Assembly (NCBI RefSeq): GCF_001902145.1
Contig: NZ_MRST01000024.1
Coordinates: 485,648 to 549,647 of the forward strand
Origin: Pseudomonas fluorescens
Lineage (GTDB): Bacteria > Pseudomonadota > Gammaproteobacteria > Pseudomonadales > Pseudomonadaceae
Direction: 5' to 3'
DNA length: 64,000 nucleotides
In this document: piece after piece, positions 19,730 through 29,880 of the stretch
Numbering within the stretch: the stretch's first letter is position 1
Layout: each line of letters starts with the position of its first letter
Made by a program: the position numbers and the translations under genes
Notes under the pieces: model-generated
Told to the model about the DNA's origin: nothing
What the model saw: the letters and a program-made list of their open reading frames with translations, nothing else
The model's database searches: none

Positions 19730-20866
19730 ATGTCCCAGACGTTTTACAAGAAAGGTTTTCTGGCCCTCGCCGTTGCTGCGGCGCTGGGTGTTTCTACGTT
19801 TGTCCAAGCTGATGTGAAAATTGGTGTGGCGGGCCCGATGACGGGTGCCAACGCCGCTTTCGGTGAGCAGTACATGAAGGGTGCCCAGGCGGCAGCCGAG
19901 GTGATCAACAAGGCCGGCGGTATCAACGGCGAGAAAATCGTACTGGTGGCGGGCGATGACGCCTGCGAACCCAAGCAGGCCGTGGCCGTGGCCAACCGCC
20001 TGGCCGACCAGGACAAAGTGATCGGCGTGGTCGGGCACTTCTGCTCGTCCAACACCATCCCGGCGTCTGAGGTCTATGACGAGGCGGGCATCATCGCCAT
20101 CACGCCAGGCTCCACCAACCCACAGGTCACCGAACGCGGCCTGGCCGCCATGTTCCGTATGTGCGGGCGTGACGACCAGCAAGGCATCGTGGCCGGCGAC
20201 TACATCGTCGATGTGCTCAAGGGCAAGAAAGTCGCGGTGATCAACGACAAGGACACCTACGGCAAAGGCCTGGCCGACGCCACCGCAGCCCAGTTGACCA
20301 AGCGCGGCGTCAAGCCGGTGCTGGAGGAGGGCCTGACCCGTGGCGAGAAAGACTTCAGCGCCCTGGTCACCAAGATCCGTTCCCTGGGCGCCGACGTCGT
20401 GTACTTCGGCGGCCTGCATCCGGAAGCCGGCCCATTGGTGCGCCAGATCCGTGAAGCGGGCTTGAAAGACGTCAAGTTCATGTCCGATGACGGCGTGGTC
20501 ACCGACGAACTCGTAGCCACCGCCGGCGGCGCGCAGTACGTCGATGGCGTGTACATGACCTTCGGCGCCGACCCGCGCCTGCTGCCAGACAGCAAGACGG
20601 TCGTGGAAGAGTTCCGCAAGAACGGCACCGAGCCTGAAGGCTACACCCTGTACGCCTACGCCTCGATCCAGGCCCTGGCCGCCGGCTTCAACGGTGCCAA
20701 GTCCAACAAGGGCGAAGACGCTGCCAAGTGGCTCAAGGCCAACCCGGTCCAGACGGTGATGGGCAAGAAGGAATGGGACGGCAAAGGCGACCTGAAAGTC
20801 TCTGACTACGTGGTTTACCAGTGGGACAAAGACGGCAAATACCATCAGTTGGAAAAGCAGAAGTAA
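19730..20866 (+). CDS. braC: Branched-chain amino acid ABC transporter, periplasmic binding protein BraC
   Basis: 378 residues. The signal peptide (MSQTFYKKGFLALAVAAALG, cleavage near FVQA-DV) is followed by a type I periplasmic binding protein (DVKIGVAGPMTGANAAFGEQ at the mature N-terminus, GVVGHFCSSNTIP, VAVINDKDTYGKGLAD). It captures leucine, isoleucine and valine (and possibly alanine/threonine) for BraDEFG encoded downstream. ATG 19730 after GGAG gives the proper signal peptide; the frame is open from 19685. It is separated from braD by a 200-base gap holding a REP doublet, a layout that allows more BraC than membrane subunits. Confidence 0.95.
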   Translation: MSQTFYKKGFLALAVAAALGVSTFVQADVKIGVAGPMTGANAAFGEQYMKGAQAAAEVINKAGGINGEKIVLVAGDDACEPKQAVAVANRLADQDKVIGVVGHFCSSNTIPASEVYDEAGIIAITPGSTNPQVTERGLAAMFRMCGRDDQQGIVAGDYIVDVLKGKKVAVINDKDTYGKGLADATAAQLTKRGVKPVLEEGLTRGEKDFSALVTKIRSLGADVVYFGGLHPEAGPLVRQIREAGLKDVKFMSDDGVVTDELVATAGGAQYVDGVYMTFGADPRLLPDSKTVVEEFRKNGTEPEGYTLYAYASIQALAAGFNGAKSNKGEDAAKWLKANPVQTVMGKKEWDGKGDLKVSDYVVYQWDKDGKYHQLEKQK

Positions 20867-20888
20867 GTACAAGCACCACGGACTCAAT

Positions 20889-20976
20889 GTGGGAGCGGGC
20901 TTGCTCGCGAAAGCAGAGTGTCAGTCGCCGAATGTGTTTATGACACACCGCATTCGCGAGCAAGCCCGCTCCCACA
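20889..20976. repeat. REP doublet, type A, between braC and braD
   Basis: Inverted GTGGGAGCGGGCTTGCTCGC copies in the braC-braD gap. Its position after the binding-protein gene and before the permease gene parallels the malE-malF REP of E. coli, which stabilises the upstream message. Confidence 0.9.
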
Positions 20977-21067
20977 TAAGGGCTGTGTTTTGACCCCGAC
21001 CTGTCTTTTCCTCCAGAAGCGCCGCACACCTACCGGTGTGCAGGTGCTCACCGCGTGAGATTGCGTT

Positions 21068-21982
21068 ATGGATGGTATTTTCCTGCAGCAACTGGTCAAC
21101 GGCCTGACCCTCGGGTCGGTCTATGGCCTGATCGCCATCGGCTACACAATGGTCTATGGCATCATTGGCATGATCAACTTCGCCCACGGCGAGGTTTATA
21201 TGATTTCCGCTTACCTCGCGGCGATCAGTCTGGCACTGCTGGCTTACTTCGGCATCGAATCCTTCCCGCTGCTCATTCTCGGTACCTTGATCTTCACCGT
21301 GGTCGTCACCGGCGTGTACGGTTGGGTGATTGAGCGTGTCGCCTACAAACCCCTGCGTAACTCCACCCGGCTGGCACCGCTGATCAGCGCTATCGGTATC
21401 TCCCTGATCCTGCAGAACTACGCGCAGATCGCCCAGGGCGCCAAGCAACAAGGCATTCCCACTCTGCTGGCCGGCGCCTGGCGTGTCGATATCGGCACCG
21501 GGTTCGTGCAACTGACCTACACCAAAGTGTTCATCCTGGTCGCCGCTTTTGCCGGCATGGCCTTGCTCACCTACATCATCAAATACACCAAGCTGGGCCG
21601 CATGTGCCGCGCTACCCAGCAAGACCGCAAGATGGCCTCGATCCTGGGCATCAATACCGATCGCGTGATCTCCTACGTGTTTGTCATCGGTGCCGCCATG
21701 GCCGCCCTGGCCGGCGTGCTCATCACCCTCAATTACGGCACCTTCGACTTCTATGCCGGCTTCATTATCGGCATCAAGGCGTTTACCGCGGCGGTACTCG
21801 GCGGCATCGGCTCCCTGCCTGGGGCGATGCTGGGCGGGATCATCCTCGGTATCTCCGAGTCGCTGTTCTCGGGGTTGATCAACTCTGACTACAAAGACGT
21901 GTTCAGTTTCTCCCTGCTGGTGGTGATTCTGATTTTCCGTCCCCAGGGCCTGCTTGGTCGCCCACTCGTGGCGAAGGTGTAA
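21068..21982 (+). CDS. braD: Branched-chain amino acid ABC transporter permease BraD (LivH)
   Basis: 304 residues, inner-membrane permease with about eight hydrophobic segments. It starts MDGIFLQQLVNGLTLGSVYG and carries the family segment INFAHGEVYMISAYLA and the coupling-loop region TKLGRMCRATQQD facing the ATPases BraF and BraG. Two bases separate it from braE. Confidence 0.95.
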   Translation: MDGIFLQQLVNGLTLGSVYGLIAIGYTMVYGIIGMINFAHGEVYMISAYLAAISLALLAYFGIESFPLLILGTLIFTVVVTGVYGWVIERVAYKPLRNSTRLAPLISAIGISLILQNYAQIAQGAKQQGIPTLLAGAWRVDIGTGFVQLTYTKVFILVAAFAGMALLTYIIKYTKLGRMCRATQQDRKMASILGINTDRVISYVFVIGAAMAALAGVLITLNYGTFDFYAGFIIGIKAFTAAVLGGIGSLPGAMLGGIILGISESLFSGLINSDYKDVFSFSLLVVILIFRPQGLLGRPLVAKV

Positions 21983-21984
21983 AC

Positions 21985-23258
<1,274 letters not shown>

Positions 23259-23262
<4 letters not shown>

Positions 23263-24134
23263 GCAAGGAAGTCGTCCTGTCCGTGGAACATTTGATGATG
23301 CACTTCGGGGGCATCAAGGCCTTGAGCGACGTGAGCCTCAAGGTCGAACGCAACTCGATCTTCGCCCTGATCGGCCCCAACGGCGCCGGCAAGACCACGG
23401 TGTTCAACTGCCTCACTGGCTTCTACAAAGCCAGCGGCGGCAAGATCGAACTCAACGTGCGGGGCAAGCAAACCAACGTCATCCAGTTGCTGGGTGAACG
23501 CTTTGAGGCCACCGACTTTGTCTCGCCCAAAAGCTTCCTCAGCCGCGTGTACTACAAGATGTTCGGCGGCACTCACCTGGTGAACCGTGCCGGCCTGGCG
23601 CGTACCTTCCAGAACATTCGCCTGTTCAAGGAAATGTCGGTGCTGGAAAACCTGCTGGTGGCCCAGCATATGTGGGTCAACCGCAACATGCTTGCCGGCA
23701 TCCTCAACACCAAGGCCTACCGCAAGGCCGAAAGCGATGCGCTGGACTGCGCGTTCTACTGGCTGGAAGTGGTCGACTTGGTGGACTGCGCCAACCGCCT
23801 GGCCGGTGAGCTCTCCTACGGCCAGCAGCGCCGCCTGGAAATCGCCCGTGCCATGTGCACGCGGCCGCAGATCATCTGCCTGGACGAACCGGCAGCGGGC
23901 CTCAACCCACAGGAAACCGAAGCCCTCAGCGCGATGATTCGCCTGCTGCGCGACGAACACGACCTTACGGTGGTGCTGATCGAACACGACATGGGCATGG
24001 TGATGAGTATTTCCGACCACATTGTGGTGCTGGACCACGGCAACGTGATCGCCGAAGGCGGCCCGGATGCGATCCGCAACGACCCGAAAGTGATCGCCGC
24101 CTACCTTGGTGCGGATGAAGAGGAGCTGGTATGA
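23259..24134 (+). CDS. braF: Branched-chain amino acid ABC transporter ATPase BraF (LivG)
   Basis: 291 residues. Walker A GPNGAGKTTVFN, ABC signature LSYGQQRRLEIARAM, Walker B IICLDEPAAGLNP and the switch histidine in VLIEHDMGMVM. It is longer than BraG by an insert around residues 70-110, as usual for LivG. Translationally coupled to both neighbours (ATGA overlaps). Confidence 0.96.
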
Positions 24135-24847
24135 GCGCACCTATCCTCGAAATGAAGGACCTGGACGTGTTCTACGGCCCGATCCAGGCCCTGAAAAAAG
24201 TCTCGCTGCACATCAACGAAGGCGAAACCGTCAGCCTGATCGGCTCCAACGGCGCGGGTAAGTCCACGTTGCTGATGTCGATCTTCGGTCAGCCTCGGGC
24301 CGAGTCGGGGCAGATCCTCTACAACGGCGTCGACATTACTCACAAGTCGTCCCACTACATCGCTTCCAACGGCATTGCGCAGTCGCCGGAAGGGCGGCGG
24401 GTATTTCCCGACATGACCGTCGAGGAAAACCTGCTGATGGGCACCATCCCCATTGGCGACAAGTTCGCCAGCGAGGACATGCAACGCATGTTCGAGCTGT
24501 TCCCCAGGCTCAAGGAGCGGCGCAACCAGCGGGCGATGACGATGTCCGGTGGTGAGCAGCAAATGCTCGCCATCGCCCGTGCGCTGATGAGCCGGCCCAA
24601 GCTGTTGCTGCTCGATGAGCCAAGCCTGGGGTTGGCGCCGATTGTTGTGAAGCAGATCTTTTCCACCCTGCGCGAGCTGGCATCCACCGGGATGACTATT
24701 TTCCTGGTGGAACAGAACGCCAACCATGCGCTGCGCCTGTCGGACCGGGCGTATGTAATGGTCAACGGCGAGATCCGCCTGACAGGCACCGGCAAGGAGT
24801 TGCTGGTGAACGAGGAAGTGCGCAACGCCTACCTGGGCGGTCACTAG
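24131..24847 (+). CDS. braG: Branched-chain amino acid ABC transporter ATPase BraG (LivF)
   Basis: 238 residues. Walker A GSNGAGKSTLLM, signature MSGGEQQMLAIARALM, Walker B LLLLDEPSLGLAP, switch histidine position occupied by Gln-Asn in LVEQNANHALRLS, as is normal for LivF. Last gene of the operon; a type B REP doublet follows 14 bases later. Confidence 0.96.
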   Translation: MSAPILEMKDLDVFYGPIQALKKVSLHINEGETVSLIGSNGAGKSTLLMSIFGQPRAESGQILYNGVDITHKSSHYIASNGIAQSPEGRRVFPDMTVEENLLMGTIPIGDKFASEDMQRMFELFPRLKERRNQRAMTMSGGEQQMLAIARALMSRPKLLLLDEPSLGLAPIVVKQIFSTLRELASTGMTIFLVEQNANHALRLSDRAYVMVNGEIRLTGTGKELLVNEEVRNAYLGGH

Positions 24848-24861
24848 CAATACGCTTAAAC

Positions 24862-24962
24862 CTGTAGGAGCGAGCTTGCTCGCGAAAAACGTCAACGATG
24901 ACGCGGGCATTCTGGATGCGCGCGGTGTTCTTGAGTTCTTCGCGAGCAAGCTCGCTCCTACA
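24862..24962. repeat. REP doublet, type B
   Basis: TGTAGGAGCGAGCTTGCTCG and its inverse at the ends, with the conserved roughly 60-base core beginning AACGTCAACGATGACGCGGG. It follows the bra operon. Confidence 0.9.
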
Positions 24963-25635
24963 GTTATTTAAGGTGTCCACAAGGCCAGCGCCAAATTGTG
25001 GAAAACAAATCCAGCCCACCTCAAAAGCGCGACATATAGCCGCCGCAAATCCCTGTTTTGTCACAGTTTTGACTTGTCCCCATCCACTGTGGAACCGGCT
25101 GTGGGTAACGTGGGAGTAGCTGGCTGAAAGCCTTTAATTACGTGGCTTGTAGCGTGTTGGTTGTTTTTCGACCAGTGTGTTTTTCGCGACCGTCTCAAGG
25201 GTTTGTCAACCTGTTTAAAGACACAGGTATATGAACGAAATAAGTCCTTCCAGCCTGTGGATAAGTCTGTGACTAAACTCTGGAAAGACTTGCGCAGGGG
25301 CCGGAATGACTGGCCTGGAGCCATCGTTGTGTTTTTCTGCATTTGTCAGCGGCTACATAGGCGCTCGCCCAGGTCAAGCAAAAAACTTTATAAAACCGCC
25401 TGCAACCCTTGTACACAGAGGCTTTGAGCCGTTTGCACTTGCCCCCAAAGACTGTGGGCGCAGTTGTGGATAACCTGCGCGCATATGGCTGCAAGCTACG
25501 GTTTATAAGGCTTTGCGTCGCTTGATTGAAAAATGATCAGCCAAGCACGCGTGTGTGTGCACAGCGGTTGCCGCAAACGCGGCGTAAGGGCATTCTGCTG
25601 GCTGTTTTTTTCCCGATGCCCGCAAGGAGAACACC
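24963..25635. other. Long non-coding region with DnaA-box-like sites
   Basis: About 670 bases with no supported gene. Two exact TGTGGATAA sequences (DnaA box TTATCCACA on the other strand) lie at 25256-25264 and 25465-25473, and a near match TTGTACACA lies near 25409. Several TGTGGAA/CTGTGGG variants are scattered from 24970 on. Short A+T-rich patches such as AAACTTTATAAAA occur. It may hold a small RNA gene or a DnaA-titrating site; neither can be shown here. Confidence 0.45.
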
Positions 25636-26403
25636 ATGTCCGACACGCTGTTTATCACTGGCGCTACTTCAGGTTTCGGCGAAGCCTGTGCCCGTCGCTT
25701 TGCCGAGGCCGGTTGGAAACTGGTGCTCACTGGTCGTCGTGCCGAGCGCTTGAGCGCCTTGGTCGAAGAGCTTTCCAAGCAGACCGAAGTGCATGGCCTG
25801 GTGGTGGATGTGCGCGACCGCAAAGGCATGGAGGAGGCCATCGCCAGCTTGCCACCGTCGTTCGCCACGCTGCGCGGCCTGATCAACAACGCCGGCCTGG
25901 CCGTGGGCACCGACCCTGCCCCTAAGTGCGACCTCGACGATTGGGAAACCATGGTCGATACCAACATCAAGGGCCTGCTGACCACCACCAACCTGCTGTT
26001 ACCGCGCCTGATTGCCCATGGCCGCGGTGCCGGGATCATCAACCTGGGCTCCATCGCCGGTAACTACCCGTACCCGGGCAGCCATGTGTACGGCGGCTCC
26101 AAGGCGTTCGTGAAGCAGTTCTCGCTGAACCTGCGCTGCGATCTGCAAGGCACCGGCGTGCGGGTGACCAACATCGAGCCGGGCCTGTGCGAGAGCGAGT
26201 TCTCCCTGGTGCGCTTCGGTGGCGACCAGGCGCGCTACGACGCCACCTATGCCGGGGCCGAGCCGATCCAGCCGCAGGACATCGCCGACACGATCTTCTG
26301 GGTGATGAACACCCCGGCGCACGTGAACATCAACCGCCTGGAGCTGATGCCAGTGAGCCAGACCTGGGCTGGGTTTGCGATTGAGCGTGGGGCCAAGGGC
26401 TAA
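25636..26403 (+). CDS. SDR family oxidoreductase (YdfG-like 3-hydroxy acid dehydrogenase)
   Basis: 255 residues, classical short-chain dehydrogenase. Cofactor motif TGATSGFGEACARRF and the arginine-containing LTGRRAERL (NADP preference), LINNAGLAVG, catalytic Ser in NLGSIAGNYPYPG and Tyr/Lys in VYGGSKAFVKQF. The overall pattern resembles E. coli YdfG, which oxidises L-allo-threonine and 3-hydroxy acids such as 3-hydroxypropionate. ATG 25636 follows AAGGAGA. It stands alone between the non-coding region and a REP doublet. The exact substrate is not certain. Confidence 0.9.
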   Translation: MSDTLFITGATSGFGEACARRFAEAGWKLVLTGRRAERLSALVEELSKQTEVHGLVVDVRDRKGMEEAIASLPPSFATLRGLINNAGLAVGTDPAPKCDLDDWETMVDTNIKGLLTTTNLLLPRLIAHGRGAGIINLGSIAGNYPYPGSHVYGGSKAFVKQFSLNLRCDLQGTGVRVTNIEPGLCESEFSLVRFGGDQARYDATYAGAEPIQPQDIADTIFWVMNTPAHVNINRLELMPVSQTWAGFAIERGAKG

Positions 26404-26420
26404 GCACCTGCGCGGTACTC

Positions 26421-26521
26421 TGTAGGAGCGAGCTTGCTCGCGAAAAACGTTAACGATGACGCGGGCATTCTGAATGCACGCGGCGCGCTCAAGTTTTTCG
26501 CGAGCAAGCTCGCTCCTACAG
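26421..26521. repeat. REP doublet, type B
   Basis: Ends TGTAGGAGCGAGCTTGCTCG and inverse, with conserved core beginning AACGTTAACGATGACGCGGG. Confidence 0.9.
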
Positions 26522-26618
26522 TAAATGCGGCAAATCGGCCAAAATGCGGCATAAGGTACACTGCCCGCCTGAAGACCCCACCGCAACCAGCGGTTTAAAG
26601 GTTTTGACAGGAGGCAAT

Positions 26619-27524
26619 GTGAGTAACCGAGGTGAGCAGGCACTGCTCAAACAATCGACCATTCTGATGTTCGCAGTCGCGATCGCCGGGATTGTCACGG
26701 GTGTGATATCCGGCGCCCAATCCATTCTGTTCGACGGCTTTTTCTCGTTGATCGCCACCGCCATCAAGGTGTTGATGCTGATCACGGCCAAGCTGATCGC
26801 CAAGAAAAGCAACGAGCGGTTCCAGTTCGGCTATTGGCACCTGGAGCCGATGGTGCTGCTGATAGAAGGCAGTTTTCTGCTGCTGATAGCCATCTACGCG
26901 TTCCTCAACGGCGTGTTCGGCATTATCAATGGCGGGCGCGAAATCGAGTTGGGGCTGGTGATCATTTATGCGGCGGTGTTTACCGTCGTGGAGTTCGCCT
27001 ACTTTTTCTACGTGCGCTATCGCAATCGCACACTCAAATCGTCGTTAATCCAGTTCGACAACATCAGCTGGCTGGTGGATGCGATGCTGTCGGTGGGCTT
27101 GTTGATCAGCTTCCTGACCGCACTGTTGCTCAAGTCCCAAGGCTATGGCGAGTGGGCGGTCTATGTGGACCCGTTGATTCTGATCCTGCTGGCCCTGAGC
27201 ATGCTGGCGCCGGCGTTCAAGATCCTGCGCCCGGCGCTGCGCGAAGTGTTGGGGATCGCTCCGGATCATTTGGACGACAAGGTCCGCGAAGTGATGGACG
27301 CGGCGCAGGCCAAGCATGGTTTCGACGACTACGTGTCCTATGTGCAGAAGCACGGGCGTGCACGGTTTATCGAGATTCATGTGGTGCTGCCGGCGGATTA
27401 CCCGGTGGATAACGTCGCCACCCTCGATGGGCTGCGTGAAGAAATATCCACAGGGCTGGGGGCGGCGGATGCGGCGCGGTGGTTGACGATCAGTTTTACC
27501 GGTGACCGCAAGTGGATTGCGTGA
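26619..27524 (+). CDS. Cation diffusion facilitator-type transporter
   Basis: 301 residues. Inner-membrane protein with about six hydrophobic segments and a C-terminal cytoplasmic domain, of the cation efflux (CDF) type. Segment 2 carries LFDGFFSLIATAIKVLM, where Asp lies in the position of the metal-binding residue of CDF transporters, and segment 5 carries DNISWLVDAMLSVGLL with another Asp. GTG 26619 is chosen because AGGAGG lies just before it; the open frame from 26544 has no Shine-Dalgarno. The metal cannot be told. It is flanked by REP elements and seems monocistronic. Confidence 0.88.
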   Translation: MSNRGEQALLKQSTILMFAVAIAGIVTGVISGAQSILFDGFFSLIATAIKVLMLITAKLIAKKSNERFQFGYWHLEPMVLLIEGSFLLLIAIYAFLNGVFGIINGGREIELGLVIIYAAVFTVVEFAYFFYVRYRNRTLKSSLIQFDNISWLVDAMLSVGLLISFLTALLLKSQGYGEWAVYVDPLILILLALSMLAPAFKILRPALREVLGIAPDHLDDKVREVMDAAQAKHGFDDYVSYVQKHGRARFIEIHVVLPADYPVDNVATLDGLREEISTGLGAADAARWLTISFTGDRKWIA

Positions 27525-27546
27525 GGTCAGTTAGACCGAGGTGAGG

Positions 27547-27599
27547 CTATCGCAGGCAAGCCAGTTCCCACAGGTGATAGTGGAGCTGGCTTGCCTGCT
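27547..27599. repeat. REP doublet, type C (short)
   Basis: Inverted ATCGCAGGCAAGCCAGTTCC and GGAGCTGGCTTGCCTGC copies with a spacer of about 10 bases, between convergent genes. Confidence 0.8.
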
Positions 27600-27604
27600 G
27601 CAGG

Positions 27605-28714
27605 TCAGCCCAGATGCTGGACCAAACCCTGATAGCAAGTCGCCAAATGATAAGGCGTAGTCGAAGGCATATCGCGCCGGCTCACCTTACCTTCGGCATC
27701 CAGGCATTCATGCCAACCCTTGGCATGCAGGAAGCGCTGTTGCAGCGCCTGTAACTGACGCTGCAGCACCGCTTCGCTGCCGGGTCGCAAGGTCAGTGCC
27801 CGCAGGTATTCGGCCTGGGCCCAGATACGTTGGGTACCGTCGCGCACCGTGCCATCCAGCGCCAGCATGCCGCTGACCGCACCGCTTAACTTATCCACAC
27901 CCTTTTGCTCGGCATAGGCAAATGCCCGTGTCAGCGACTCATGCAGTGCAGTGCCGCGCAGCACAGCTGAAGATTCCAGCAAAAAGAACCATTCGAACTG
28001 GTGCCCCGGCTCAAACCAGTTATCCACAGCGCCCAAAGGTTTCTCCATCATCACGCCGTGCTCGCGGTCGATGAAGCGTTGCTGCATGGCCGTCGCCAGT
28101 GCCAGCAGGGCCGCTTGTACCTCGGCGTCCTCGCGTACCGCGAGGGTGGCCAGGAAACCTTCGGCCAGGTGCATCAACGGGTTTTGCAGCGGGCCGGATT
28201 TGAGCGAAGCCCAGTTGCGCTCAAGTACCGCCTCATACAAGCCGTCGCCTGTGGCAAAGCGTTGAGCGACAACCTCCAGTGCGGCGTTGAGCACTGATTC
28301 CACCAAGGGTTCACGCACTTTGGCCCAGTAATGGGCGCAGGCAAAAATAATGAAGGCGTGGGTGTAGAGGTCTTTGCGCGTGTCCAGCGGTTGGCCGGCC
28401 GGGTCGATGCTGTAGAACCAGCCGCCGTGCTCGGCATCATGGAAGTGCCGTTGCAGGGAGCGAAACAGCGCGGCCGCGCGTTCTTCGGCAAAAGCCGCAC
28501 CGGGTTCGCCGATCAGGCTGGCGAACAGGTACAACTGCCGGGCGCAGGCCATGGCGCGATAGCGCTGGGGGGGCAGTGGCTGGTGATCGGCATCCAGTGC
28601 CTCAAAGGGCAGTGCCAGGTCGGCATTCCAGCCCGGGCCTTGCCAGAGGGGCACGATCAGGTCATGGAAGTGCGTGAGCACAGGCGTCAGGGAAGAGGGG
28701 GAAGCGATGGGCAT
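27605..28714 (-). CDS. AGE family epimerase/isomerase (mannose isomerase-like)
   Basis: 369 residues of the N-acylglucosamine 2-epimerase fold, an (alpha/alpha)6 barrel that isomerises or epimerises sugars. Family signatures are the His-containing HGGWFYSIDPAGQ, KDLYTHAFIIFACAHYW, MHLAEGFLATLA, and EPGHQFEWFFLL with the catalytic-type His; RIWAQAEYLRAL lies near the end. The pattern is closer to bacterial D-mannose isomerases/YihS-like enzymes than to renin-binding-protein epimerases; this is from memory. It is a lone gene convergent with the cation transporter. Confidence 0.85.
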   Translation of the reverse strand: MPIASPSSLTPVLTHFHDLIVPLWQGPGWNADLALPFEALDADHQPLPPQRYRAMACARQLYLFASLIGEPGAAFAEERAAALFRSLQRHFHDAEHGGWFYSIDPAGQPLDTRKDLYTHAFIIFACAHYWAKVREPLVESVLNAALEVVAQRFATGDGLYEAVLERNWASLKSGPLQNPLMHLAEGFLATLAVREDAEVQAALLALATAMQQRFIDREHGVMMEKPLGAVDNWFEPGHQFEWFFLLESSAVLRGTALHESLTRAFAYAEQKGVDKLSGAVSGMLALDGTVRDGTQRIWAQAEYLRALTLRPGSEAVLQRQLQALQQRFLHAKGWHECLDAEGKVSRRDMPSTTPYHLATCYQGLVQHLG

Positions 28715-28791
28715 TGGCTGGCGTCGTCACGGCAGGGGGTGTTTAGCCGCGCATGGTAGCAGGCTTGGGATCGGTGATGTTTGTACTGGCG

Positions 28792-28867
28792 TTATCGCGG
28801 GCAAGCCCGCTCCCACATTTTGAGCTGCGAACCGTCTCAAATGTGGGAGCTGGCTTGCCTGCGAAGG
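28792..28867. repeat. Hybrid REP doublet, type A arm plus type C arm
   Basis: The left arm reads ATCGCGGGCAAGCCCGCTCC and the right arm GTGGGAGCTGGCTTGCCTGC, so the two halves come from different REP types. Confidence 0.8.
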
Positions 28868-29285
28868 TGGCCTGAAAGCCGACCAGGATCTCGGATCAGA
28901 CCGCGTACATATCCGTTCCTGCGGTAATGGCTGCTATTGGTTCCGCTTTTACAGCGGGTCACTTTTGAAAAGAGCCCAAAAGTAACCAAAAGGCTCTTGC
29001 CCCACCACTCGGCACCTCGCCTAGGCTCGGTGTGCCCGTAATCCGCCAGTGATTTGGGGGGCCGCCGCCACGCGCCATCCATGGCGCGGGGCGGCTAAAC
29101 CGGCATCCCTGCCGGTTTACCTCCCAAATCACTGTCGAATTCCGGCCAGCGTGGTTTAACGGGGCGCCTGAGATCAAAAGCAGATCAAGATCAAGAGCGG
29201 CTCGCTTCGCATCGTGGGTACTGTTGGCAACTGCAAAGTTGTGTAGATACTTATGCTGCGATGAGGCCTTTACAGGCGCTGACGA
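28868..29285. repeat. Pseudomonas repeated intergenic sequence with nested palindromes
   Basis: No supported gene. The stretch around 28930-29010 (short reading frame LLVTFGLFSKVTRCKSG on the minus strand) is familiar to me from many Pseudomonas intergenic regions. From 29048 to 29133 three inverted repeats are nested or adjacent: outer AGTGATTTGGG (29048-29058) with CCCAAATCACT (29123-29133), and inside it GCGCCAT/ATGGCGC (29072-29087) and TAAACCGGCA/TGCCGGTTTA (29096-29119). It is probably a non-autonomous repeated element. Confidence 0.6.
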
Positions 29286-29858
29286 TCAGCCCGCCAACAA
29301 CCAAACCCCAGTCGCCGCCGAAGCCGCCCCGGCCACCCGCACCAATGGCGCTGCAGCAACCGGCAAAAAGCGCACCACCGCATAACCCGCAGCGTGCAAC
29401 GCCGCCGTCGCCCCCACAAAACCAATGGCATACGCCCAAGGGCTGGTCATCTCCGGCAGTTCCAGGCCATGGGCCACGCCGTGAAACAACGCAAACAACG
29501 CCGTGGCGCCCACCGCCACGAACAGCGGCGGCCGCACCGCCAACGCTACCGCCAGGCCCAAGGCCAGTACCGATGCAGCAATCCCGCTTTCCAGTGCCGG
29601 CAGTTGCAACCCTTCAAAACCCAACACCCCGCCGATCAGCATGGTGCCGACGAAGGTGCATGGCAGCGCCCAGCGCGCGGCGCCTTTTTGCTGCGCAGCC
29701 CAGAGGCCCACCGCAAGCATGGCCAGCAAGTGATCGAGGCCGCCCAGGGGATGGCTGATACCGGCCACCAGGCCATTGTCGCCATGGCCCGGATGCGCGA
29801 AGGCCAGGGCGGGGGCGAGCAGCAGCGCAGCGGCCGCGAAGAGTTTGTTGAGGCTCAT
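29286..29858 (-). CDS. ureJ: HupE/UreJ family nickel-related membrane protein
   Basis: 190 residues, with a signal sequence (MSLNKLFAAAALLLAPALAF, then A-HPGHGD) and about six membrane segments. The family metal-binding signature HPLGGLDHLLAM is at about residues 36-47, preceded by HPGHGD. HupE/UreJ proteins are nickel (or cobalt) permeases that serve hydrogenase or urease. Here it lies 22 bases after ureG as the last gene of the ureE-ureF-ureG-ureJ run, so a role in nickel supply for urease is likely. Confidence 0.9.
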   Translation of the reverse strand: MSLNKLFAAAALLLAPALAFAHPGHGDNGLVAGISHPLGGLDHLLAMLAVGLWAAQQKGAARWALPCTFVGTMLIGGVLGFEGLQLPALESGIAASVLALGLAVALAVRPPLFVAVGATALFALFHGVAHGLELPEMTSPWAYAIGFVGATAALHAAGYAVVRFLPVAAAPLVRVAGAASAATGVWLLAG

Positions 29859-29880
29859 GGACAGGTTCCTTATGGGTTGA

